From: Acanthornis magna
Lineage: Eukaryota; Chordata; Aves; Passeriformes; Acanthizidae
Assembly: GCA_036785705.1 (NCBI GenBank)
Contig: JAWUZG010000036.1
Location: forward strand, 15,185,501 to 15,249,500
DNA length: 64,000 nucleotides
Reading direction: 5' to 3'
Shown: positions 37,601 to 46,809 of the stretch, piece after piece
How the letters are laid out: every line of letters starts with the position of its first letter
Numbering within the stretch: the stretch's first letter is position 1
Translations under genes and position numbers: made by a program
The notes under the pieces: generated by a model
The model's database searches: none
What the model saw: the letters and a program-made list of their open reading frames with translations, nothing else
What the model was told of the DNA's origin: nothing

Positions 37601-37837
37601 AGTTGTTTTATTATGAGTAGATTTTTAAATATGCAACAAATGCAGAAAAAGATGCAGTTGGCAATATATGAAGTACTAACATTCTGCTTTACCTTCTATC
37701 AGGCTGGGATGAAATACAGAAACCTCATTTTGAAACCTGGAGGATCTTTGGATGGAATGGATATGCTACAAAATTTCTTGGAGCGTAAACCAAGCCAGAG
37801 AGCTTTCCTATTGAGTAAGGGATTACATGTTCAGTAA
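1602..37837 (+). CDS. NLN: Neurolysin gene, 13 coding exons (spliced span)
   Basis: Zinc metalloendopeptidase of family M3A. By family knowledge it cleaves short peptides such as neurotensin, bradykinin and dynorphins, in mitochondria, in the cytosol and after release from cells. I joined 13 exons of 32, 257, 149, 108, 103, 161, 136, 367, 202, 187, 129, 137 and 135 bases. They total 2103 bases, giving 700 residues plus a stop, close to the 704 of human NLN. Every junction is GT-AG and keeps frame, and no internal stop is seen. The active site HEFGH falls at residues 493-497, and Glu522 (in TDFVEVPSQ) is the third zinc ligand. His620, Tyr625 and Tyr632 match the family's substrate-binding loop. 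The paralogue THOP1 is less likely because the sequence follows NLN closely, including a leader before Met21 and the C-terminal GLH motif. Expression cannot be judged from sequence. Confidence 0.97.
4424..4448 (+). repeat. Poly(G) tract
   Basis: Fifteen G, one C, then nine G, within intron 1. On the transcribed RNA this could fold as a G-quadruplex. Such runs are also prone to assembly and length error. Confidence 0.9.
9410..9680 (-). mobile_element. Possible ancient CR1-like fragment
   Basis: Degenerate resemblance to the reverse complement of a CR1 3' half: a cacaggaatacagggcctgg start, a gatcaaatctagccccatgc block and later cttactgccctgaagttctt. The similarity is loose and read by eye; no target-site duplication seen. 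Confidence 0.3.
12162..12189. other. Perfect short hairpin, 12-bp stem and 4-base loop
   Basis: The sequence ttgaagactttt is followed by gaca and its exact reverse complement aaaagtcttcaa. Too short for a typical miRNA precursor by itself and of unknown role. Confidence 0.6.
13632..13888 (+). CDS. NLN: NLN exon 2
   Basis: Acceptor after tactttcag, donor CAG|GTTAGT, 257 bases, entering in phase 2 and leaving in phase 1. It encodes residues 11-96 with [28 protein letters not shown] and [17 protein letters not shown], the start of the helical N-terminal half of the M3 fold. Met21, at 13651, is an internal methionine matching the start of the shorter, leaderless form known in mammals. Identity to mammalian NLN is obvious along the exon. 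Confidence 0.96.
13889..16315 (+). other. NLN: NLN intron 2 (2.4 kb)
   Basis: GT-AG intron, AT-rich. No repeat family, exon or RNA gene recognised. Confidence 0.85.
16316..16464 (+). CDS. NLN: NLN exon 3
   Basis: Acceptor after atttaaacag, donor CAG|GTAAGT, 149 bases, phase 1 to phase 0. It encodes [17 protein letters not shown], then the [16 protein letters not shown] segment, ending IVYLQ at residue 146. This is N-terminal helical domain sequence typical of neurolysin. Confidence 0.96.
18298..18362. repeat. Short imperfect tandem of CAGTAAA/CAGTAAT
   Basis: Repeated agtaaacag and cagtaatcagtaaatc words over about 65 bases, a small local expansion. Confidence 0.5.
19121..19170 (+). mobile_element. 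CR1 LINE 3' tail fragment
   Basis: ttatggtccttatgggtccc, then ttccaac and actctgtgatcc, resembles the avian CR1 3' end (tcccttccaacc followed by attctatgat). Heavily truncated, typical of CR1 insertions. Confidence 0.5.
19656..19763 (+). CDS. NLN: NLN exon 4
   Basis: Acceptor after tcatttcag, donor AAA|GTAAAT, 108 bases, phase 0 at both ends (36 codons, residues 147-182). Contains [19 protein letters not shown] and RRNGLHLP. The donor lacks G at the last exon base and has AAAT at +3 to +6, so it is moderate in strength. Because both ends are phase 0, skipping this exon would keep the frame but remove 36 residues. Confidence 0.95.
19764..22010 (+). other. NLN: NLN intron 4 (2.2 kb)
   Basis: GT-AG intron. 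Its middle is occupied by a GC-richer LTR-like block (about 20540-21170); the flanks are plain AT-rich sequence. Confidence 0.85.
20510..21170 (-). mobile_element. Probable endogenous-retrovirus LTR, antisense to NLN
   Basis: Read on the minus strand this GC-richer block has an LTR-like order: a promoter-like part, a TATA-like CATAAAAAG near 20770, a downstream gatggtgatctctcc-like block (here tgaatggtgatctctcctgc, about 20645 on the + strand), then a T/C-rich end with TTTAATTAATTTATC in place of a clean AATAAA. This pattern is familiar from avian ERV LTRs. No internal retroviral genes and no clear TG...CA ends or target duplication could be fixed, so it is a solo LTR or a fragment. Limits are approximate. 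Confidence 0.4.
22011..22113 (+). CDS. NLN: NLN exon 5
   Basis: Acceptor after cccaatacag, donor TTG|GTGAGT, 103 bases, phase 0 to phase 1. Encodes [20 protein letters not shown] followed by a [10 protein letters not shown] segment. This is one of the most conserved helical stretches of the M3A enzymes. Confidence 0.96.
22114..22815 (+). other. NLN: NLN intron 5 (0.7 kb)
   Basis: Short GT-AG intron, AT-rich, nothing recognised. Confidence 0.88.
22816..22976 (+). CDS. NLN: NLN exon 6
   Basis: Acceptor after attctacag, donor GAG|GTATGT, 161 bases, phase 1 to phase 0, ending at residue 270. Contains [27 protein letters not shown] and the RCKE end. The [12 protein letters not shown] block is a family signature. 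Intron 5, before it, is only about 0.7 kb. Confidence 0.96.
22977..24269 (+). other. NLN: NLN intron 6 (1.3 kb)
   Basis: GT-AG intron. Contains a run of 17 C at 23677-23693; otherwise AT-rich with nothing recognised. Confidence 0.88.
23677..23693 (+). repeat. Poly(C) tract, 17 bases
   Basis: Uninterrupted C run in intron 6. On the minus strand it is a G run. Confidence 0.9.
24270..24405 (+). CDS. NLN: NLN exon 7, weak donor
   Basis: Acceptor after ctttttttag, 136 bases, phase 0 to phase 1. Encodes [20 protein letters not shown], then [18 protein letters not shown] and VTTFL. The protein match forces the exon to end at TTAG|GTTTGT. That donor has GT but T at +3 and +4, well off the GTRAGT consensus. 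If the donor were missed, the transcript would read on into the intron and stop near 24504. Confidence 0.94.
24406..26521 (+). other. NLN: NLN intron 7 (2.1 kb)
   Basis: Starts with the weak donor GTTTGT and ends ttaatttcag. AT-rich, no repeat family or RNA gene recognised. Confidence 0.85.
26522..26888 (+). CDS. NLN: NLN exon 8, longest coding exon
   Basis: Acceptor after cttaatttcag, donor CAG|GTAATT, 367 bases, phase 1 to phase 2. Encodes [57 protein letters not shown] and the [12 protein letters not shown] to QFYLDLYPR region. This is the region leading into the catalytic domain. The open frame continues upstream of the acceptor into intron 7, but that upstream part has no family similarity. 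Confidence 0.97.
26889..28271 (+). other. NLN: NLN intron 8 (1.4 kb)
   Basis: GT-AG intron. Has a T/G-rich tract near 27545-27585. Nothing else recognised. Confidence 0.85.
28272..28473 (+). CDS. NLN: NLN exon 9, zinc-binding HEFGH
   Basis: Acceptor after cttatacag, donor CAG|GTGAGT, 202 bases, phase 2 to phase 0, ending at residue 505. Reads [19 protein letters not shown], then a [14 protein letters not shown] segment and [25 protein letters not shown] at residues 493-497 supplies two zinc ligands (His493, His497) and the general base Glu494. The longest open frame here is a different one that is out of step with the gene, so the exon is easily missed if only long ORFs are considered. Confidence 0.97.
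28474..32245 (+). other. NLN: NLN intron 9 (3.8 kb)
   Basis: GT-AG intron carrying a sense-strand CR1 copy at about 30590-31412. The remainder is AT-rich with no exon or RNA gene recognised. Confidence 0.85.
30590..31412 (+). mobile_element. CR1 LINE, 5'-truncated copy with 3' half of ORF2
   Basis: GC-rich insertion matching the C-terminal reverse-transcriptase region and 3' UTR of avian CR1. Readable pieces include caacaaggcccagagccggt, a [20 protein letters not shown] peptide (about 30947-30999), then [12 protein letters not shown]. The tail ends in attctgtga at 31402, the CR1 type of 3' end. Frame is broken, so it is dead. It lies in the same orientation as NLN. Confidence 0.88.
32246..32432 (+). 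CDS. NLN: NLN exon 10, third zinc ligand
   Basis: Acceptor after ttttttttatag, donor CAG|GTATCT, 187 bases, phase 0 to phase 1. Encodes [20 protein letters not shown] and [13 protein letters not shown]. Glu522 in DFVEVPS, 25 residues after the second zinc histidine, is the third ligand by family alignment. [15 protein letters not shown] is near-invariant in M3A enzymes. Confidence 0.97.
32433..33571 (+). other. NLN: NLN intron 10 (1.1 kb)
   Basis: GT-AG intron. Contains a GT-rich stretch (about 32711-32786) and a perfect 14-base palindrome gccgctgcagcggc at 33195-33208. Nothing else recognised. Confidence 0.85.
33572..33700 (+). CDS. NLN: NLN exon 11
   Basis: Acceptor after acccaattag, donor CAG|GTATGT, 129 bases, phase 1 at both ends. 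Encodes [20 protein letters not shown] and the [16 protein letters not shown] segment, residues about 568-610. Both ends are phase 1, so skipping it would keep the frame. Confidence 0.96.
33701..34154 (+). other. NLN: NLN intron 11 (0.45 kb)
   Basis: Shortest intron of the gene; acceptor tttcaag is a little unusual because AAG replaces YAG. Nothing else in it. Confidence 0.88.
34155..34291 (+). CDS. NLN: NLN exon 12, substrate-binding loop
   Basis: Acceptor after cttttcaag, donor AAG|GTAGGT, 137 bases, phase 1 to phase 0. Encodes [20 protein letters not shown], then [15 protein letters not shown] and [11 protein letters not shown]. His620, Tyr625 and Tyr632 line up with the catalytic and substrate-binding residues His601, Tyr606 and Tyr613 of the rat enzyme (offset 19). 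The Gly-rich loop is the flexible element that closes over bound peptides. Confidence 0.97.
34292..37702 (+). other. NLN: NLN intron 12 (3.4 kb)
   Basis: GT-AG intron. Has a small ctagttcc tandem at 34859-34910; otherwise AT-rich with no recognisable element. Confidence 0.85.
34859..34910. repeat. Short tandem of CTAGTTCC
   Basis: About six imperfect copies of ccctagtt/cctagttc in 50 bases within intron 12. Confidence 0.6.
37703..37837 (+). CDS. NLN: NLN exon 13, C-terminus and stop
   Basis: Acceptor after ccttctatcag, 135 bases of coding sequence ending in TAA (37835-37837). Encodes [40 protein letters not shown] and LHVQ. Length and C-terminal GLH motif match the family. No frameshift is seen. 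Confidence 0.97.
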   Translation, partial: AGMKYRNLILKPGGSLDGMDMLQNFLERKPSQRAFLLSKGLHVQ

Positions 37838-37963
37838 AGTTATGATTCCTTTGTAATGGCATATAAGTATGGAATGAGCTGGAAATGTCAGTGTATTTCA
37901 CATTTTAACTATGTGTCACTGTAGGGAAACTGGGTCTTTTTTTATGATTTTTTAAATTGTATA

Positions 37964-37969
37964 AATAAA
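37964..37969 (+). terminator. NLN: Poly(A) signal, proximal, of NLN
   Basis: AATAAA about 130 bases after the stop codon, followed within 20 bases by a T-rich stretch. Use would give a very short 3' UTR. Confidence 0.45.
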
Positions 37970-38855
37970 AATGTGACTTTTTAAAAAATAATTCATAGGA
38001 CTACAAAATTCAACACATCAGGGAAAAAAATTTGAGATGTGAAGAAGCTGAGGAATTTGGATAATAATTTTTAAAAAATTGTTATGAAATAATACTAATT
38101 AATACTGATCAGTATGAGGAGTTAATGCCATGTTTCTCTTTTAATAGATGTACTTAAATTATGTCTTGTGAATGAATTTTAGAACTGGAGGGGATAAAAA
38201 GGACACTACCAGCAATAAAGGAAACAAATTCATTCTTATTCTCTATTGTATTGATGGCTCACCGCTGTCTCTGATGGACATGAAGTGTGTTTGATTTTGT
38301 CATTGTTTGTGTTCAGTCTAGCTACCTGACAAATTTCATGACTGAGAACCTGCCTCGGATAACTTTACAACAGAGATGTTTCTGTGATACTTTTAGACTT
38401 AATTCTGATGCATGTTAAATTTTTGTACCATTTATACATTCATATAGTATAACTAAAAAGGAAAAAAAAATCAGCCAAAAACTATGACTTTATCAGTTCT
38501 TCCACCACTTTCTTTTTCTGTTGATGATCACAAATCAGGTCTTTGTTTTCCAAATTATATCAACTCTGGAATTCAAATGTTGTACTTGAGCAATTATAAT
38601 GGCTTCAGTTGGTTTGTTAAGTATTTTGAGATACAAATAAGGAAGGAAGGAAATAAGATCTCCCTGGTGGGAATGATAAAAGCCAATTAAAAGTTTTCCT
38701 GTCCTTTCCAGTGTGGCATTCAGAGATGCTACAAAAAAGTGCAATAGATTTAATGATTTCGGCTGTAGGAGTGTGAAAGTAGTCAAAGAAGTATTCTGCA
38801 GTTTTTCTGCAAGATCAAGAAAAATGAGTATTACAAGCCAAGTCTACACCATCCA

Positions 38856-38861
38856 AATAAA
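38856..38861 (+). terminator. NLN: Poly(A) signal, distal, of NLN
   Basis: AATAAA about 1 kb after the stop codon, followed by T-rich and TG-containing sequence (ttttcttgtctt, then tgtggtttt). A plausible main cleavage signal, not proven. Confidence 0.4.
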
Positions 38862-38900
38862 GCTGTTAATCCAAGTGCACTTTTCTTGTCTTAGGTATCA

Positions 38901-40384
38901 TATATTACTGTGGTTTTATTATTACAGCATGTATATGAACAACTTTTGAATTTTCTTTACTAGCCAATACATTTTACATGTTTGAACTACATCTGGTTGG
39001 TGTTGTTGGTGTTTTTATTTTTTTGTTCAATGGTGAAATAAGAAAATGTGCCTGGTCAACTCAAAAGACTTTTTTTTCTAGCAAAAGAAAACTGATATAA
39101 TTCACTTTGGGTCAAATCTGTCAGTTTGTTTTAGGGGAAAAATCCTGGCAATTGGGACTGTTCTCACAATTTGGGAGTTTCTCAAAGTGAATTTTTTTTT
39201 CTCCTTTTTGCTCTTTTAAAACATTCAGCCGGGGGAGTTAAAAACGAGCTTAATTAGTTTCTGAAATAGAAAATTTGAAAGGACTTATCTTCAAACTGCA
39301 GCAGTGAGATATGAAGAATCATAACTATTTGTAGCCAAAACAGATTAACTCTCTTACCAGACCACACAATTAAGTCAAATCTAAGTCTTGTAGTCAGTTA
39401 CAGTGTTAGGCCACAGTTCTGCTCCATCATGAAAATCACATGTATGAGAACATCTTGAACAGTATTCAGCATGGCCAGCATGGAGAGCTGAAGAAACTGA
39501 TGGATACAAGATTATCCCAAAATCTATTAATTTTGCCTAGATTGATTTCCCTTACATTCTTTTACTTACAGTATTTTGCTGTCTTGTTATACATATTTAA
39601 AATTCTTGTGATTCTGTGTTACCGACATGTCTTTTTCTTTCACACTGTAATGGTAGGTCAGAAGAATGAAAACATTGTAAAAAATATACTGAGTGATACT
39701 TTCCCCAAATGAATCTGCACATCTAAGCACTGGAACCTTTATTACAAAGCAAAATGCAGTTTTTATTTTACAGTTGGTAGGCAGATTTCCACATGAGGGA
39801 GACCTTTCTCTGCGTAAATCAGCAGTCTTGGATCAAGGTAGATAATTGTTAGTACAGTAATTGTGAAAAAAAATATGCAATGATAAGAAGTCATGTGGTG
39901 ATTTAAAAGTTAGATTTAGAACCGTACTGATGGTAATTAGGACAATCCAATGGGCCTTGAATTTTCTTACTCTTTAGTGTGTATGCTTGTCTGCTGTACA
40001 ATCTAGAGCAGCCAAGATACTTCTCCTGAAGTACAGGAGACCATCTGCTATTTCTGCGTGAAAATACCTGTGTGATTGTACAGTTACATTAGCGGCAAAT
40101 GGATGTCCACATGTGTAGGGAGGAAAAAACTAAACCATATTGTAACCACAAATGAAAGTGTTATGTTCTGTGTCTGTTCCAAAAAAATAGATTTACTGTA
40201 ACTTGTGTTTTGGAAGCCAGTTCCTTCATGAGGCAATAATTAAGTCAGATCAGCCTATGGCTAAAACTACAGTCAACACAGAAGACTAATGGGTAAGTTC
40301 TGAAGTGTTTATGAAATCTTCATGTAGTAACATATCAAACTTCTCTTTTTTATATCAGCTTTGTGGAGCCTTCTGAATTAAATT
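38901..40384. other. Intergenic or extended 3' flank of NLN
   Basis: AT-rich sequence with T/G-rich tracts (about 38995-39030). Short open frames show no family signal. I see no gene here. Confidence 0.5.
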
Positions 40385-40441
40385 GGGGTTAGATTAAATG
40401 ACTTTTTTTTCCCAACTAAAAATTATTCTATGATTCTATGA
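40385..40441 (+). mobile_element. CR1 LINE 3' tail fragment
   Basis: Ends attctatgattctatg, the diagnostic CR1 3' microsatellite, preceded by a short decayed 3' UTR (gattaaatgactt, cccaacta). Confidence 0.65.
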
Positions 40442-42400
40442 AATCCATGTTCACATTTTTTATTGTAAATACCTGGTCTTGAAATGGAAAAGTAACCTGG
40501 AGAAAGATATCTTTTCTGTTTCTACACCTCTCTATAATAGGCGTAAAACTTTGTATAGGAAAAAGCATTTTCTGACACTATTCTAAGGCTGTGACAAGGA
40601 GCCCCCCAGTAAAACAGGGAACACTTCTGCTTTGGAAACATGAGTTGATTACCTTGACACTGCCAGAAACAATCATGTATATGAAACCATGCCAAACCAA
40701 CCAATCACGTCTGACAGAGCCCAGCCTATTCTAGAATTGCTGGACCCACACTTCCATTGAATTAAGTTTCAAAACTAAGAAAGCCTGTGTTTATTCCAGC
40801 CCAACTTTAAGTATTCACTGTAATAAACAAGAAAGTAATGTGTAGTTTTTGTCTGTAACAAACAGCTGCCCTTTAAAGTTACTAGTCCTGTATCTTCTTC
40901 GAGCTTCACTGTATTTAGGATTATTATTTTCTTGTCTTAGAAAAATTCAAATTGGACTTTGGCTTCACAACCAAACCTTCAAAGGAAAGGGAAAGAATAA
41001 AATCAGAGACTTGGGAGAGAGTGCCTATTATCCACTGAGTAAGTGGATAACAGGCGATGGCTTTCTCTTTCTGTTGCTTCACTGTAAAAGATAGAATAGT
41101 TTGAGCATGTGGCTGGGTCACAAGATGATGGCCTCAGCACCCCCTGCTGTGTAGTAGTCTGACATAGGTTCAGTATGTAGGCTCTTTCTGGATTGTCTGC
41201 AAGTCATGTGGTCAAACCTAAATGGTAAAAACAGTCTGAGTAAGAGGTTTAAACTTTGCTCTGTGAGATGTGGCAGTTATTTGTTGTTACGCTTCTCTCT
41301 GAAAAAATTAAATTATATCCAAATACTTTTAGGGGTAGTGCAAGATAGTTAAGTTAAATGGAGGTTCCTGGAGGGGTTTTATAGAAGCATAGAGCTGTTT
41401 GAATAGTAAGTGATTTCTGGTAGGGATTAGAGGGGCTAGACATCAGCAGCTTTTGTGGTACTCAAGTCAGAGGAAAAGGAAGAAAAGCAGTTACTTGGAA
41501 AGATGAACTTGGAGAAGGGTGTTTTGACAGTAGTTGTAGAAGAGTTGAAGTCTGGATCTCAGAGGCAGATAGCAGGAAGAAGACTAACTTGATGTGTAGT
41601 GATTTATGAAAGGCTATTTAAATGCTTTTCATTGTTTTATGAATTACAAACAAGGCATGCTTTTCTATGAATAGATTTCTGTTCTTACTTGTAGACCAAA
41701 GAATATGAAACTATGCACTGGCTTGTTACTTGAGAGCTTGACTTCTTCCTGACACCTGGATATTAATTTGTTGTTTCACCACTATTTTCTTCATTAATAT
41801 ATTTTAAATAATAGATTCTTATAGTGGAAGGAAAGAATTTTTTGGGGAAGTTCAGTTTGTGGGGTCTTTCCTGGAAATCCTGTATAGCTAATCATCACTG
41901 GCCTGTGTAAAAAGTGTAGGTGATCCTAAAGATGTGGTCCCAAGCAGCAGTCAATCTATTTTAGACCTCATTAGAATTGATAAAGACAAATTAAGTAAAT
42001 GAATTGGAAATAAATGGTTGCCTAGAAACTAAGAATCGTGACCTAATTTTGTTCAGTATTGATTAACAGAGAATAGACTCAACCAATACGTGCCTGCTCT
42101 GTACTCCTGATGGATTGAAAAGGTTAAAAATATCAGTGTTAAGAGAATCAAGAATTAAAATTACTGGGAAAAAAATTGTGAATGAGAAGTGGTATGTCTT
42201 TGAAATCCATTTGGCCAAAATCCCACAATTTCACAACTTTAAAATCTTTGTGAAAAATTCTGACTAAGAACCAATCTGCTCACCAGTAAAAACAGCAATG
42301 AAAAATAAACAAAACAGAAGTGGGCAGTCAGAAGTAGGAAGTAGTTATAAAATGAGGAATTGTAAAGTGTTAAAAATTATAAAGAAGGCTAAGACTGTCA
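40442..42400. other. Intergenic, nothing recognised
   Basis: AT-rich sequence without coding signs. A short segment near 41390-41450 faintly resembles a reversed CR1 3' end but is too weak to call. Confidence 0.5.
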
Positions 42401-44030
42401 AGGAAAATAAAAATGGGTTGAAAGTATTAAAGCAAGTAATATGTGTAACTTAATGTCTCAAGAGCAAATAAATCCCACTTGTCTTACAGACCCTTTGGTG
42501 GATGGAAATGCTAATGTGGCAAATGATAACCAAGACAATTTTTAATTCAGTTTCTCTTCTGCATTTACAAAGAAGCTGTGTGATGTAATCATGTCATGCG
42601 AGAACAAATGGGGTACTTTCCAGTCTATTAAGTGAGGAGCATATTAATCAACACCTACTAAGAATAATCATTGTGGCATGAGTAGAGTTGGATAACTTGT
42701 ACTCTACAAACAAACAAGAATTGGTGCTGAGGGATTTCTTCCCAGTGCTGTTAATTTTGGTGTAACTGGGCATATGCCATTGTGCTAAAACAGTGCTAAT
42801 GAGTTCTAGTCTTCAGAAACCAAATAGGTGGCTATTGGTCACATAGCTTGAAATCCAACTTCAGCAAAACAACGGGAAGGTGTAAATATGGTTGTGTTGC
42901 TAAAGAATTAACAAGGAGTATAATTTATAGAGTGCAAGTGATTTTATGAAGAACAAGTTTTGTCAGACAAGCCTGATACAGTAATTTATGGTCATTACAA
43001 GCCTGTTGAGGGTGATTGTAGAGAGATTTATGTAAGGAGAATTTGATTTAGTGCTGCATATTTTCATTTAAAATAACACTATATGGCATCAATAGGGGAT
43101 ATGTAAAATGGATTGAGAAAAGCCAGCTTTTGTTAGTTGAGAGTACTTGTTGGCATAGCATCACCATTGAACAGGACAGAGTGGTCTGAGTGCTTCAGGC
43201 ACCACACAGAACTGTAAAAATATAAAATAATAATAAAATCATATAATAAATCATTGGTGATAGAATTTGTAAGGAATTGACCAAAAAAAAGCAGTCATGG
43301 GGAGTTCTTTAGATTGTTTGAAAACTTTTGGCATTCTGATGTACCATGGGCAAAGGAACATGTAGCATGCCTGTAGCAACTAAAATGTAGGTTAAAACTG
43401 AAGTTTGGAGGACTGTATTCTGTAAATTCCTGACTTTTGAAAGTATCTAGAAGCTAGTTACAGTAGTCAGTTTAATCTCAATTGTTAGGAGACTCTAGCA
43501 AGAAATCTTAGGTTAGGCCATCTCTTGATGAATGAGCACAAGAATATTGTATAAGAGCAAGTTACAGATGCTGCTTCTGTATACCATAGCAGTAAAATGG
43601 GCATGACAATTGCACTGAATTTTGGTGTCCTGAATCTTAACTGGAACTAGTAAGGCTTGTAATTCCAAATAAACACAAGTGGTTCTATGTCTAGAATAAA
43701 GTTAGCTGTTGAACTCCTTGCCAAGGTTATTGTAGAGGTGACAGGTCTATGTTTCAAAATAAAACTCAACCTAATCCAGTCTTAGAAGACTTAGAAGCCA
43801 GTAGAGGGTATTTAAAAAAAAACCAACCCTTTTCATCCTTTGGAAAGACCCTGCACAGTAGGGGGCAGAAGTGAGAAGAATATCTAAGATATGAACATGT
43901 ATTGCAGCCATATTCACATTTATTTTAGGCATCTACATTTAGACACTTGTAGAGATAGGATACTGCATCAAATCAACATGCTGCTTGGTCTAGTATGGAA
44001 ACTGGAGAAAGAGCTGAAGATGACTTACAA
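42400..44030 (+). mobile_element. Ancient, heavily decayed CR1-type LINE remnant
   Basis: Two pieces in the expected order and orientation. Near 42945-43030 is a stretch reading like the conserved TSCQTNLI region of old CR1 reverse transcriptases, with multiple stops. At about 43940-44005 gagataggatactgcatcaa and gcttggtctagtatgg resemble the old CR1 3' end (ggatactgg, then ttggtctgacccagtatgg). The interior is badly eroded. Limits are approximate. Confidence 0.4.
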
Positions 44031-46800
44031 TCTCTAGGTATTTTCAATAATTATCAAATATTAAAGATTTTTATAGGAGAATGTCAGCCAGAAGCTGAGG
44101 CCAGTCATTTCAAAGAGAAAATAAACTGCATTTTTTACAGTGAAGAAGACTACCAGCTTTATGAGCAGTTTGTACCAATAGTTAGTTCCTTTTCAAGGTC
44201 TTCACATCAAGACAAGTGAAAGCTCTTCTAGGAGATGTGTATTCACCAAACACAATGTTTGAGATTTCATTCTCAGTAACTGGGTGAAACAGAATGGCTG
44301 GTAGTATACAAATCAGATTGATTGAATTTTTCCTTTTAGAACTCTACAATTCCATAAAATATATTTTAGCAAAAACATTTGTTGCATGTTTATGCAGGGA
44401 AAGGCTGTAAAACTGTTGAATGTAATTCAATGCCAAAGACTTCTTGCCTTCTAAACCATTAATGGAAAATGGAAGCAAATGGGAAAAGTACTTTTAAATT
44501 AAGCAAACATTTTAACCTGAAATAGTTTTCCTTAACTGCAGAATTGTGGGATTTACAAACTTCTACAATAATAATAAGCAGATAGATGCTTTTCTACATG
44601 ACAGAAGATAAACTCATCCTTTGATTTCATGTTGAAGAAGGCAGTGTTTTTCTTTGTAGAAAGTAGAAACTGAGTGGTACTCCCAAGTTATTGTTACAAA
44701 TGGGATTTTTGAGTAGCCGAACTTAGTTTTTCTTCATTGTGTTGTCCCCTTTGAATTTCTTTATTTCAGTTAGGCTGACATCTTAAGATTACTTCTTTTT
44801 TGCAGAGCTGTTATCTTCTGATTGGTCTCACTGTCAGGCCCAAAACTTATCCTCTCCCTCTCCCTTGCCTCTCCATTAAAGTGTTGCCGTCTTCAGGAAT
44901 TTAGTCAACACATTAGCTGAGATGTAGCTTTAGACTTGGGAGAAGCACTTGGCAAAGAACTGAGAAATTTGTATTTCTCCTTTTATTAAATTTTTTATTT
45001 GATAAGAACTAGCCATGGTTCAACATCCAAGATAAGTTTTACCAAAACCTGGCAAAAGATTAGATATCTAGTCAGCATTTTACAGCCACATAATTTATAA
45101 CATGTTACAGGTATCATTAGTCACAGAAGGTTTTTACAAGGACTAATTGACTCTATAAACATGGAAGAGTTTTGGCCTAAAACATGAATGAGAAATGTCT
45201 CAAAGCACACATTGTGTTTTAAGAGGATGCACCAAGATGAATACATTTTATTCACCTTGGTAAATTTTTTAAAGTGTGGGTTTGTATTTTAATCTTTGTC
45301 AAGAAGCAAAATTTTTATCCGATTGAAAATTCAGAATTAAGACCCATAGAGATGACAGGACTTAAATCAGCTATCTGTAAGATATTAGTTAATGCAGTGC
45401 ATTAGCTAATAGCATTAATAGCATTTTTCTCTTACATTGCAATTTTATTTTTATACAAAAATCTCACATTCTCTACAGATAAGAAAAATCATCAGAAGTT
45501 GAAAGGTGTTATAGATAAGATACCTGTGTACATGTTCACATTATGAATGTATGTTTCCCCAAGTATGTTTATGCCTTGTCTATTTCTGTGGCAACGGGGT
45601 TCTCTTTCCTGTCAAGCATGGTAGAGCCTGGATAAACCCAGCCATAGGCCCCTCCACCATTTCTAATGGAACTTAGTGCACAAGGGAAAGATTGAACAAG
45701 GATGAATTTGCATAAAGTCAAAAACCACCTCTGCAGATCTTCTGACTTACTGGCAAATCAACTTCTTTTTCCCTTCATTTTGTTTTCTCTATGCACTTTG
45801 CTCTAATGAAGACATTCAGCAGTATCCCTTAACCTGAAGGAGGAGCTTCTGGTCTAGGATGGCTCTTTAGAACTTAACATTAGACATTGGTAAAAGTGTG
45901 GATTAAGTCTGAAGTGGCTGGCTTTCCTCTCTCGCTCTCATTCCCTGAAAATTACATTGGGTTTGCTTGACTTCTTATGGAAATTGCTTAAATAACGAAT
46001 TTTAGGCCTCTCATGCCATCAGGTATCCAGTGTGATAAGTTCTCAGTATAGCTGTACCTAGAAACCTGTATGCCTCGAAGACAAAAAGAGAAGTTAGATA
46101 GAAATAGATAGATTCAGTTTAGTCTGAATAGAAAGATAACATGTCTGGGTTGGAATGCAGTGGATCAGGTTTTTTAGGAGAAAGCATAAGGGGAGGGGTG
46201 ACACTCACTTAGGTAAAACATAAATTTAGCTTGATGTGGTTAAGAAATTATATGTTAGAAAAGTGGTTGTTCCCCCAAAGATGTGTGAAAATGAAATTCA
46301 GAATCCCTTATGAGAGGTATGATCTGTGAAGAAAAAAAAACCAAACAACAAACTCCACCTTCAATCTTTACAGATCAGTGAGATGATCACTGAGGAACCA
46401 CAGAGAACTAGCTAGTGAATTCCAAGATTTATCTAGGATCACAGGAAAAGAGGTTTCCATTACAGGGAAAACTTATCTGCATACCAGAGAAAAAATCTAG
46501 TCAGTTCAGTCGTATAACTATGTCTCACAGACTTTCTCCTGGACAGAAGAAGGTATAATAGGAAACCATTCATAGACTTCAAAGCAGAAAAGGCAGTCTC
46601 AAGTGGAAAATCCTACCTGGGTTCTTCAGAAGCATGTCTAAAGCCTAAGCATTGTAAATTCTCAAATTCTAACAATTGCCCAGGCTGCAATGGCAAGAGT
46701 TACATTTGCTAATTGTGTATTATATTCTTAATGGGTGAATACTGAATGAGAACTACAAGGGCATTGTCAGGGTGTGCAGACATTTGGTTTGAATGGGAAA
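44031..46800. other. Intergenic, nothing recognised
   Basis: AT-rich, with scattered short open frames lacking any recognisable domain or splice context. No RNA gene seen. Confidence 0.5.
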
Positions 46801-46809
46801 AGCTCAGCT

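Larger units (their letters stand above)
37838..38900 (+). other. NLN: NLN 3' untranslated region (predicted)
   Basis: Sequence directly after the stop codon, AT-rich and without coding signs. Its end is inferred from poly(A) signals at 37964 and 38856; the second gives a UTR of about 1 kb. Real transcripts might end at either site or further on. Confidence 0.5.
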
